Positions 8,883 through 16,665 of a stretch of 64,000 nucleotides of DNA are shown here, one piece after another. The notes below the pieces were generated by a model, which saw only the letters and a program-made list of their open reading frames with translations, made no database searches and had not been told where the DNA came from. The position numbers were made by a program, and so were the translations under genes. The stretch comes from Actinomadura litoris (lineage in GTDB: Bacteria > Actinomycetota > Actinomycetes > Streptosporangiales > Streptosporangiaceae), in contig NZ_WOFH01000011.1 of the NCBI RefSeq assembly GCF_009733595.1, positions 248,001 to 312,000 of the forward strand, read 5' to 3'. Each line of letters begins with the position of its first letter. Position 1 is the first letter of the stretch.

Positions 8883-8928
8883 CGAACCGGGCCCGGAGGG
8901 GAGTGACACCCCCTCCGGGCCCGGTTCG
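8883..8928. terminator. Perfect 19-bp inverted repeat between DUF397 genes
   Basis: The arms at 8883-8901 and 8910-8928 are exact reverse complements (19 bp), with an 8-base loop. The symmetrical stem could act on either strand. With the preceding hairpin it should insulate the second DUF397 gene from the XRE transcript. Confidence 0.6.
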
Positions 8929-9088
8929 CGGTCGGCTCATCCGAAACCCTCGTACTACCTCGCCGCTCCCGCCCCACCGGCCCCTCCCGCCCGCCCCTCC
9001 CCACCCGCGTCCGGTGATCTTGTTACCTTGTGCTCAGGCACCGGCAGCGCGGCCGCGGGCAGATGCAACTTTCAAGGCAGGAGCCGGA

Positions 9089-9307
9089 ATGAGTTTCGAT
9101 GCGACACCGCCCGCCCGATGGCGAAAGAGCGCCCGATGCGGCGCCAGCAATGGATGCGTCGAGGTCATGCGGCTGGACACCGGCATGATCTGTGTCCGCG
9201 ACGGAACCCGCGCGGACGAGGAGGCCGCCGGCGTCCTGGAGTTCGCCGCCCCGGAATGGCGGCTTTTCGCCGCCCAGGCGAGGGGCGGCCGATTCGACCG
9301 GGCATGA
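9089..9307 (+). CDS. DUF397 protein (second copy)
   Basis: Protein of 72 residues, paralogous to the first copy: WRKSARCGASNGCVEVM at the N-terminus and LEFAAPEWRLFAAQARGGRFD at the end. ATG 9089 is chosen because GGAG lies 6 bases upstream and the reading matches the family; the same frame is open further upstream without a good start. Two strong hairpins separate it from the first copy, so it probably has its own promoter. Confidence 0.86.
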   Translation: MSFDATPPARWRKSARCGASNGCVEVMRLDTGMICVRDGTRADEEAAGVLEFAAPEWRLFAAQARGGRFDRA

Positions 9308-9329
9308 GAATTGCGCACGGACTGAGATT

Positions 9330-9351
9330 CTCAATTCAATGGGGAATTGAG
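9330..9351. terminator. AT-rich hairpin between convergent genes
   Basis: CTCAATTC pairs perfectly with GAATTGAG across a 6-base loop. It lies between the DUF397 stop (9307) and the stop of the minus-strand permease gene (9365). It is unusually AT-rich for the window. It could be a bidirectional terminator. Confidence 0.45.
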
Positions 9352-9364
9352 TGACGCGGCGTGT

Positions 9365-10360
9365 TCAGGCGATACGGACGCCTTTGGGGACGCGGTACAG
9401 CGGCGTCCGCAACCGGGACGCGCTGACCCATACGGCGCCCGCGCCGAGGACGAGGTCGAACGCCAGCCCGAACGGCCACACCGGCGGCCCGTCGGACCGC
9501 TCCGCATAGGAGGGGCGGTAATGGCCGTCGTCCAGGCGCAGCCGCCGCACGCCGCGGCTGATCGAGCCGAGCGGGTCGTTCGGCGGCGCCTCGTAGTAGT
9601 CCACGCGATGGCCCCCGGAGCCGGCGCCCTCGTCGATGATGATGCGGCGCTTGGGCAGGCTCGGCGCCGCGTCCGCGAGGATGACGACGGGGTTGGGCGC
9701 CAGCAGCCACCAGATCCGGTCGGTGCGGTCGTTGTCGTAGCCGTCAACCCCCTGCTCGGAGGTGATCGGGACCGCGATCGTGAACAGCAGCGGCGTCCCC
9801 ACGATCAGCGCGAACACCGTCAGGTAGGACAGCAGCACCGAGGTGATGCTGCGCGCCAGCAGCGCCGACCAGCCCTGCGAGACCGCGCAGACGACGCCGA
9901 TCAGCAGGGCGGTGACGAGCAGGACGGCCACGGCGCGCATCGGCCCGATCGCGCCCTCGGCGACCGGCCACAGCAGCGAGGGCACCGTGAGCAGCAGCAC
10001 GACCAGGCCCGTCCCCCAGGACGCGGCGAGCTTGCCGAACGCGATGTCGCCGGGCGCGAGCGGGGTGACCTGGAGGGTGGCGAGCGTGCCGCGCTCGCGG
10101 TCGCCGTTGATCGACTGGGCGCTCAGCGCCGGGGTGATCAGCAGCGTGAGCACCAGCACCGCGAGCAGCACGCCGCCGAACATCGGCACGCCCGGGCTCC
10201 CGTAGCGGGACGTGGAGTCGGCCTCCAGCGCCAGCCGGAACAGCAGGGCCAGCCCGTTGACCACCGCGAACCAGACGGCGAGCAGCACCCGCCAGCGGCC
10301 CGTCCGCAGCCGGGTCCGAATCTCCTGCCGCGCCACCAGGGCGGCCCCGCGCGCCGTCAT
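9365..10360 (-). CDS. ABC-2 type transporter permease
   Basis: Membrane protein of 331 residues with about six hydrophobic segments. The first TM (24-44) is followed by the ABC-2 motif region SAQSINGDRERGTLATLQVTPL (about 81-102), then paired TMs. A long extracytoplasmic loop (about 205-295) is rich in charged residues before the last TM. It starts 7 bases after the stop of the ATPase gene and is its obvious partner. Substrate unknown. Confidence 0.85.
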   Translation of the reverse strand: MTARGAALVARQEIRTRLRTGRWRVLLAVWFAVVNGLALLFRLALEADSTSRYGSPGVPMFGGVLLAVLVLTLLITPALSAQSINGDRERGTLATLQVTPLAPGDIAFGKLAASWGTGLVVLLLTVPSLLWPVAEGAIGPMRAVAVLLVTALLIGVVCAVSQGWSALLARSITSVLLSYLTVFALIVGTPLLFTIAVPITSEQGVDGYDNDRTDRIWWLLAPNPVVILADAAPSLPKRRIIIDEGAGSGGHRVDYYEAPPNDPLGSISRGVRRLRLDDGHYRPSYAERSDGPPVWPFGLAFDLVLGAGAVWVSASRLRTPLYRVPKGVRIA

Positions 10361-10367
10361 CCCGGCG

Positions 10368-11330
10368 TCACCTCCGGGTCTCGGTCATGGCGAGGTAGGC
10401 CGACTCCAGCGCGCTGCCCGCCGGGGCGAGGCCGGTGACCGGCACGCCCCGGGTGACGAGTGCGGCGAGCAGTCCGGCGGCCTCGGTCTCGGTGAGCGGT
10501 CCGACCTCGGCGCCGCCCGGCAGCTCGCGGACGGGCCCGAGCCCCGGATCGAGGCCGGGCAGGTCGTCGATCGCCATCGTCAGCGCCTCGGCGAGCCGCT
10601 CGCGGTCCAGCGAGCGTATCCGCCACCGGACGCGCGCGACGGCGGCCTCGGCGAGGTCGGCCATCGCGTGCTCGCCGACCGTCCGCCCGTGGTCGACCAG
10701 CACGACCCGGTCGGCGATCTCCTCCAGCTCGCTGAGGATGTGGCTGGAGACCAGCACCGCGACGCCGTCGGCCGCGAGCGAGCGCAGCAGGTCGCGCAGC
10801 TCGACGCGGGAGCGCGGGTCGAGGCCGGAGGCCGGCTCGTCCAGCAGCAGGACGCGGGGCCGGTGCACCAGCGCCCGCGCCACCCCGAGCCGCTGCTTCT
10901 GCCCCCGCGACAGCGCGTGGACGGGCTGGCCGGGCTGCTCGTCGAGGTGGACGAGGGTCAGCAGCGCCCTGATCCGGCGGGCCCGCGCCTCCTTCGCCAG
11001 CCCGTAGGCGTCGGCGAAGAACTCCAGGTACTCCTGGACGGTGAGCTGGTCGTACACGCCGAAGGTGTCCGGCATCCAGCCGAGCGCCCGGCGTGCCGCG
11101 CCGGGATCGGCGCGGACGTCGTGCCCCGCGACCCGCACCCGGCCCTCGCCCGGCCGCAGCAGTGTCGCGAGGATGAGCAGCAGCGTCGTCTTGCCGGCGC
11201 CGTTCGGCCCGACCAGTGCGGTGACCTGACCGTAGGGAACGGTGAGGTCGAGTCCGCGCAGCGCTTGCACCGGGCCGAAGCGCCGCGACACGCCGCGCGC
11301 CTCGATCCCGAGTCCTTCCGGGGCTCCCAC
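10368..11330 (-). CDS. ABC transporter ATP-binding protein
   Basis: ATPase of 320 residues with Walker A GPNGAGKTT (about 41-49), signature LSRGQKQRL and Walker B VLLLDEPASGLD. The GTG at 11330 is chosen because GGAGG sits 7 bases upstream; a GTG six codons earlier (11348) lacks that spacing. A C-terminal extension of about 100 residues after the ATPase core resembles drug/antibiotic exporters of the DrrA/CcmA class. Pairs with the downstream permease. The gap to glmS is about 150 bases. Confidence 0.9.
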   Translation of the reverse strand: MGAPEGLGIEARGVSRRFGPVQALRGLDLTVPYGQVTALVGPNGAGKTTLLLILATLLRPGEGRVRVAGHDVRADPGAARRALGWMPDTFGVYDQLTVQEYLEFFADAYGLAKEARARRIRALLTLVHLDEQPGQPVHALSRGQKQRLGVARALVHRPRVLLLDEPASGLDPRSRVELRDLLRSLAADGVAVLVSSHILSELEEIADRVVLVDHGRTVGEHAMADLAEAAVARVRWRIRSLDRERLAEALTMAIDDLPGLDPGLGPVRELPGGAEVGPLTETEAAGLLAALVTRGVPVTGLAPAGSALESAYLAMTETRR

Positions 11331-11481
11331 AAGCCCACCTCCCGACACGCCGGGGTCTTCCCATGCGACGTGCCGGGACGGCGCACGGTTCCCGGCGACG
11401 TGTCGTTCCCGTCCCTCAACGCCCGGTCGGTACGCTCGGTGACCGTCTCTGTCCGGCGGTGATCGTCGGCGGTGATCGCTC

Positions 11482-13326
11482 CTACTCGACCGTCACGGAC
11501 TTGGCGAGGTTGCGCGGCTGGTCGACGTCATGGCCCTTCGCGGTCGCCAGCTCGCACGCGAACACCTGGAGGGGCACGGTCGTGACCAGCGGCTGGAGCA
11601 GCGTCGGCACGGCCGGGACGCCGATCAGCGTGTCCGCGTACGGCTCGACCGACCGGTCGCCCTCCTCGGCGATCACGATCGTCCGGGCGCCGCGGGCGCG
11701 GATCTCCTGGATGTTGGAGACGATCTTGTCGTGCAGCACGTCCCGGGCCCGGGGCGGGACGATCACCACGACCGGCAGCCCCTGCTCGATCAGCGCGATC
11801 GGGCCGTGCTTCAGCTCGCCCGCCGCGAAGCCCTCGGCGTGCATGTAGGCCAGCTCCTTGAGCTTCAGCGCGCCTTCGAGCGCGACCGGGAAGCCCACGT
11901 GGCGGCCGAGGAACAGCACGCACCGCTCCCCCGCCAGCGACCGGGCCAGCTCCCGGACCGGCTCCATGGTCTCCAGGACCTTCTCCACCTTCTCCGGCAT
12001 CCGCTCCAGGAGCTGCACCATGGCGAACACCTCGTCGCCCCACTTGGTGCCCCGCACCTGCGCGATGTAGAGCGCGATCAGGTAGACGGCGACGAGCTGG
12101 GTCAGGAACGCCTTGGTGGAGGCGACCGCGATCTCGGGCCCCGCGTGCGTGTACAGGACGCCGTCGCACTCGCGCGGCAGCGTCGAGCCGTTGACGTTGC
12201 AGATGCCGAGCAGCTTGGCCTTCTGCTCGCGGGCGTGCCGGACGGCCATCAGCGCGTCCATCGTCTCGCCGGACTGGGAGATCGCGATGACCAGCGTCGT
12301 CGGCGACAAGATCGCGTCGCGGTAGCGGAACTCGCTGGCCAGCTCCACCTCGCAGGGCAGCCCGGCCCAGTGCTCGATCGCGTACTTGGCGATCAGCCCG
12401 GCGTGGAAGGACGTCCCGCAGGCCACGATGATGATCTTGTCGACCTCGCGCAGCTCCTGGTCGGAGATGCGCATCTCGTCCAGCGTGAGCCGCCCGTCGG
12501 CGCCGATCCGGCCGAGCAGGGTGTCGGCGACCGCGCGCGGCTGCTCGGCGATCTCCTTGAGCATGAAGTAGTCGTGGCCGTCCTTCTCGGCGGCCGACAC
12601 GTCCCAGTCGACGTGGTACTCCTTCACCTCGGCGGGGCGGCCGTCGAAGCCGGTGACCGTGACCCCGCCGGGGCGCAGCTCGACGATCTGGTCCTGGCCG
12701 AGCTCGATCGCGTCGCGGGTGTGGGCGATGAACGCGGCGACGTCGCTGGCGAGGAAGTTCTCCCCGTCGCCGACGCCGACGACCAGCGGCGAGTTGCGGC
12801 GCGCGCCCACCACGAGGTCGGGGTCGCCGGTGTGCACGGCGACCAGCGTGAACGCGCCCTCCAGGCGGCGGCACACCCGCCGCATCGCCGCGGCGAGGCC
12901 GCCGCCGGCCTTCAGCTCGTCCTCCAGCAGGTGGGCGACGGCCTCGGTGTCGGTGTCGGAGCCGAGCTTGTGCCCGGCCTCCTCCAGCTCGCCGCGCAGC
13001 GCCGCGAAGTTCTCGATGATCCCGTTGTGGATCACCGCGACGGAGCCGGTGCAGTCGACGTGCGGGTGGGCGTTGCGGTCGTTGGGCGCGCCGTGCGTCG
13101 CCCACCGCGTGTGGCCCATGCCGAGCGTCCCGGCGGGGAGCGGCTCGTCCTCCAGCGCCCCGCGCAGGTTCACGAGCTTGCCCGCGCGCTTGGCCGTCGC
13201 CAGCCCCCCCTCGGCGAGGACGGCGATCCCGGCCGAGTCGTAGCCGCGGTACTCCAACCGCGCCAGGCCCTCGATCACGACGTCGAGCGCGGGCCTGCCG
13301 CCCACGTAACCCACGATTCCGCACAT
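11482..13326 (-). CDS. glmS: GlmS, glutamine-fructose-6-phosphate aminotransferase
   Basis: First step of UDP-GlcNAc synthesis: fructose-6-P plus glutamine to glucosamine-6-P. Of 614 residues, the N-terminal Ntn glutaminase starts MCGIVGYVGG with nucleophile Cys2. Two SIS isomerase domains follow (about 290-430 and 460-600, with CGTSFHAG and SQSGETMD), and the family C-terminus DQPRNLAKSVTVE is intact. ATG 13326 must be used because Cys2 has to be exposed. No ribosome binding site precedes it; a TAGGCT box ends 7 bases upstream, suggesting a leaderless mRNA. GlmM for the next step is at 23916-25262. Confidence 0.97.
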   Translation of the reverse strand: MCGIVGYVGGRPALDVVIEGLARLEYRGYDSAGIAVLAEGGLATAKRAGKLVNLRGALEDEPLPAGTLGMGHTRWATHGAPNDRNAHPHVDCTGSVAVIHNGIIENFAALRGELEEAGHKLGSDTDTEAVAHLLEDELKAGGGLAAAMRRVCRRLEGAFTLVAVHTGDPDLVVGARRNSPLVVGVGDGENFLASDVAAFIAHTRDAIELGQDQIVELRPGGVTVTGFDGRPAEVKEYHVDWDVSAAEKDGHDYFMLKEIAEQPRAVADTLLGRIGADGRLTLDEMRISDQELREVDKIIIVACGTSFHAGLIAKYAIEHWAGLPCEVELASEFRYRDAILSPTTLVIAISQSGETMDALMAVRHAREQKAKLLGICNVNGSTLPRECDGVLYTHAGPEIAVASTKAFLTQLVAVYLIALYIAQVRGTKWGDEVFAMVQLLERMPEKVEKVLETMEPVRELARSLAGERCVLFLGRHVGFPVALEGALKLKELAYMHAEGFAAGELKHGPIALIEQGLPVVVIVPPRARDVLHDKIVSNIQEIRARGARTIVIAEEGDRSVEPYADTLIGVPAVPTLLQPLVTTVPLQVFACELATAKGHDVDQPRNLAKSVTVE

Positions 13327-13333
13327 GACGGCA

Positions 13334-13339
13334 AGCCTA
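13334..13339 (-). promoter_or_regulatory. Probable -10 box of leaderless glmS mRNA
   Basis: Read on the minus strand, TAGGCT (TANNNT) is followed by 7 bases and then the glmS ATG, the geometry expected when transcription starts at the start codon. No Shine-Dalgarno sequence and no clear -35 hexamer are visible. Confidence 0.45.
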
Positions 13340-13452
13340 TGCAATGCCGCCGCCCCGCCCCACCAGCACGTCACCGAAAGATGTGGCGCTACCGTGTACG
13401 GACGGTGAAGAGGCGGGCGGCCAAAACCGGGAAGCCCGGCTGGGTGGATGGT

Positions 13453-13458
13453 TACTGT
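13453..13458 (+). promoter_or_regulatory. Probable -10 box of leaderless coaA mRNA
   Basis: TACTGT (TANNNT) is followed by 7 bases and the ATG at 13466. No Shine-Dalgarno sequence is present. It lies within 120 bases of the similar glmS box, in divergent orientation. Confidence 0.4.
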
Positions 13459-13465
13459 TCGACCC

Positions 13466-14407
13466 ATGACGAGCGGATGGGACAGCGTGCCGAGCCCTTA
13501 TGTGGAACTCTCCCGCGACGCCTGGCGCGCGCTGCGCGAGAACACCCCGCTGCCGCTCACTCCCGGTGAGCTGGACGCGCTGCGGGGCCTGCGCGACCCG
13601 ATCGACATCACCGAGGTCGAGGAGGTCTACCTGCCGCTCTCCCGGCTGCTGAACCTGTTCTTCCTCTCGGACGGGCGGCTGCGCGACACCGTCAGCGGGT
13701 TCCTCGGCGGCGAGGTTCAACCGACGCCGTTCATCCTCGGCGTGGCGGGCAGCGTCGCGGTCGGCAAGTCCACCACGTCCCGGCTGCTGCGGACGCTGCT
13801 GGCGCGCTGGCCCGAGCATCCGAGCGTGGAGTTGGTCACCACCGACAGCTTCCTCTACCCCAACGCCGTGCTCACCGAGCGCGGGATGATGGACCGGAAG
13901 GGCTTCCCGGAGTCCTATGACCGGCGCGCCCTCGTGCGGTTCGTGTCGGCGATCAAGGCGGGGGCGGAGGAGCACGCGATCCCCGTCTACTCGCACCTGG
14001 AGTACGACATCGTCCCGGGCGCGACGCAGACCGTCCGGCGGCCCGACATCCTGATCGTCGAGGGCCTGAACGTGCTCCAGGCCCCGCCCGCCGGCCAGCT
14101 CGGCGTGTCGGACTTCTTCGACTTCTCGATCTACGTGGACGCGCGGGTCGAGGACATCCGGCAGTGGTACGTCGACCGGCTGTTCGCGCTGCGCCGCACC
14201 GCCTTCACCGACCCCCGCTCCTACTTCCACAAGTACGCCCACGAGCTCGACGAGGACGAGACCGCCGCGTTCGCCCAGCGGGTCTGGCGGGACGTCAACG
14301 AGATCAACCTCGTCTCCAACATCCTGCCGACGCGGGCGCGGGCCACGCTCGTCCTGCACAAGGACCGGGAGCACGCCGTCCAGCGCGTCCGGCTGCGCCG
14401 CATCTGA
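13466..14407 (+). CDS. coaA: Type I pantothenate kinase
   Basis: First step of CoA synthesis. From ATG 13466 it has 313 residues, with P-loop GVAGSVAVGKST at about 92-103, TTDSFLYPN, and the type I motifs GFPESYDRRAL and YSHLEYDI. An ATG six codons earlier (13448) gives 319 residues, but 13466 fits the family N-terminus and lies 7 bases after a TACTGT box. Divergent from glmS. The DUF4132 gene follows after 92 bases. Confidence 0.95.
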   Translation: MTSGWDSVPSPYVELSRDAWRALRENTPLPLTPGELDALRGLRDPIDITEVEEVYLPLSRLLNLFFLSDGRLRDTVSGFLGGEVQPTPFILGVAGSVAVGKSTTSRLLRTLLARWPEHPSVELVTTDSFLYPNAVLTERGMMDRKGFPESYDRRALVRFVSAIKAGAEEHAIPVYSHLEYDIVPGATQTVRRPDILIVEGLNVLQAPPAGQLGVSDFFDFSIYVDARVEDIRQWYVDRLFALRRTAFTDPRSYFHKYAHELDEDETAAFAQRVWRDVNEINLVSNILPTRARATLVLHKDREHAVQRVRLRRI

Positions 14408-14499
14408 GGGGTCTGACAGGCTTTCCAGGGAACCGTCCCGTCCGTCCGCGAGTCGAACCCGCGATCACGAGGCCGGGCCGTCCCAGGGAAACAGGAGAG

Positions 14500-16665
14500 A
14501 TGTCGCACACACCCCCCGAAGCGCCGCTGGAGTCCGTGCCGCCGCTGCTGGTGGAGCCGCCCTGGTCCGAGGGGGCGCCGCGCGACACCGAGCCGGTCGT
14601 CCTCAAGGGCCTGAAGGCTCCCCGGGTCGCGACCACGGTGCACTGGGCGCCGGGCCAGCGGGAGGAGTGGCTCGCGAAGGGCCGCGCCGACTACCCGCCG
14701 CTGGGCGACACCGACTGGGACGCCGCCGCCGCGTCGTTCGCCGACGGAACGATCCAGCAAGGCGAGCGCCTCCGCCGCCGCCAGTCGGCCTTCGACATCC
14801 TCCTGCACGGCCCCGAGGAGCACGGCCGCGCCCTGCTCGCCGACGAGCGCTACCACGCCGACCTCTCCGGGACGTTCGCGCTGCGCGGCATCGTCGCCCG
14901 CTACGAGCTGGACGCGCTGCCCCTCGTCCTCCACCAGGACAACCTCTGGGCGCTGTACCCCTTCTTCGACGCCCACATCGCCCAGCTCTGCCTCAAGCAC
15001 AAGGACAACTCCTACAGCCACCCGGCGAAGGACTGGTTCGTCCAGCACGGCCCGGCCGCGATCGCGCTGATCGTCCCGGACCTGGTGCGCCGCCCCGGGC
15101 CCAAGCGCGAGCGGGCCGAGGTCCACGTCCGCTCCGTCGCGGACGCGCACGGGGGCGAGGCGGTGCTGGAGGCCGTCCGCCCCTACGGCGAGGAGGTGGT
15201 GCGGGCGGTCGCGTCGCTCGGCATCGACCCGCTCGACCGGTACCCGAGCCCGCTGCCGGAGATCGGCTTCGACGTGGCCGCGCTGCCGCCCGTCCTGCTG
15301 GCGGGACGGGAGTCCGCGCTGCCGGAGGCCGCCGTCCGGAACCTGGTCACGATGTTCCTGATCTCGACGCCCGAGAAGCCGTACGCGGGCGTCGAGCGGG
15401 TCGTGAAAGCCTGCGATCCCGAGTCGCTGGCCGAGTTCGCCTGGGCCCTCTACGAGGCCGACGACACCCGCCCGCGCTGGACGTCGCCCGGCGTCGAGTA
15501 CGCGCTGCGCCTCCTCGGCGACGACCGGACCGCCGCGCGGCTCGGCCCGATCGTCGCGCGCTGGGACAAGGGCACGTCCTGGTACAACGGCGGCTCGTCC
15601 GCGCTGGGCGTGTTCACCTCGATCGGCACCGACGGCGCGCTCCGCCAGCTCCACCGGCTCGCGCAGAAGGCGAAGGACCAGCGGCGGATCCGCCGCCACA
15701 GCCAGTCGCTGATCGACGGCATCGCCCAGAGGCGCGGCCTGGACGCCGAGCAGCTCGCCGACCTGCTCGTCCCCGACCTCGGCCTGGACGCCTCCGGCGG
15801 TCTCACGCTCGACTACGGCCCCCGCCGCTTCACGGTCGGGTTCGACGAGCACCTCAAGCCGTTCGTCGCGGGCGAGGACGGCAAGCGCCGCAAGACCCTC
15901 CCCAAGCCCGGTGTGAGGGACGACGCCGCCCTCGCCCCGGCCGCCCACCAGCGCTTCACCGAGCTGAAGAAGGAGGCCAGGACCGTCGCCGCCGAGCAGA
16001 TCAAGCGGCTCGAAGCGGCGATGGTGAAGGGCCGCCGGTGGACGCCCGAGGAGTTCCGGGCCCTGTTCCTGGCCCATCCCCTGATGTGGCACATCGCACG
16101 GCGCCTCGTCTGGAGGTCGGGCGAGGTCGAGTTCCGGGTCGCCGAGGACCGCAGCCTCGCCGACGTCCGCGACGACGCGGTCGAGATCTCCGCGCCCGTC
16201 GAGCTGCCGCACCCGCTGCGCCTCACCGCCCCGGACGCCTGGGCGGAGGTGTTCGCCGACTACGAGATCCTCCAGCCGTTCCCGCAGCTCGGACGCCCCG
16301 TCCACGCCCTCACCGCCAAGGAGCGGGACGCGGCGCGGCTGGAGCGGTTCGAGGGCGCGAGCGTCCACTTCGGCGCGATCCTCGGCCTTGTCGACCGGGG
16401 CTGGAAGCTGGGCCCGAAGGAGACCGGCGGCTTCCACCGCCACGTCTCGCGGGAACTCGCCGAGAACAGCCATCTGGTGATCGAACTGGACCCGGGCGTC
16501 CGCGCCGTCGCCCCGGACGAGTACGCCGAGCAGGAACTCCGGGTGGTCGCGCTCGCCAGAACGTCCTACGGCCAGGGCGAGCGCCTCCTCGCAGACCTGG
16601 ACGAGGTCACCGCCTCCGAGCTGCTGGCGGAGCTGACCCGCCTCACCGGAGCGCCCGGCAGCTAG
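14500..16665 (+). CDS. DUF4132 domain protein
   Basis: Soluble protein of 721 residues. No signal peptide or TM segment is seen. The C-terminal half shows the DUF4132 pattern: GRRWTPEEFRALFLAHPLM, ARRLVWRSGEVEFRVAEDRSL, and FADYEILQPFPQLGRPV. The N-terminal half is alpha-helical and repeat-like, which fits HEAT-like helices. ATG 14500 is preceded by AGGAGA at very short spacing. Its stop codon (TAG 16663-16665) overlaps the stop of the convergent DUF885 gene. Function unknown for the family. Confidence 0.85.
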   Translation: MSHTPPEAPLESVPPLLVEPPWSEGAPRDTEPVVLKGLKAPRVATTVHWAPGQREEWLAKGRADYPPLGDTDWDAAAASFADGTIQQGERLRRRQSAFDILLHGPEEHGRALLADERYHADLSGTFALRGIVARYELDALPLVLHQDNLWALYPFFDAHIAQLCLKHKDNSYSHPAKDWFVQHGPAAIALIVPDLVRRPGPKRERAEVHVRSVADAHGGEAVLEAVRPYGEEVVRAVASLGIDPLDRYPSPLPEIGFDVAALPPVLLAGRESALPEAAVRNLVTMFLISTPEKPYAGVERVVKACDPESLAEFAWALYEADDTRPRWTSPGVEYALRLLGDDRTAARLGPIVARWDKGTSWYNGGSSALGVFTSIGTDGALRQLHRLAQKAKDQRRIRRHSQSLIDGIAQRRGLDAEQLADLLVPDLGLDASGGLTLDYGPRRFTVGFDEHLKPFVAGEDGKRRKTLPKPGVRDDAALAPAAHQRFTELKKEARTVAAEQIKRLEAAMVKGRRWTPEEFRALFLAHPLMWHIARRLVWRSGEVEFRVAEDRSLADVRDDAVEISAPVELPHPLRLTAPDAWAEVFADYEILQPFPQLGRPVHALTAKERDAARLERFEGASVHFGAILGLVDRGWKLGPKETGGFHRHVSRELAENSHLVIELDPGVRAVAPDEYAEQELRVVALARTSYGQGERLLADLDEVTASELLAELTRLTGAPGS

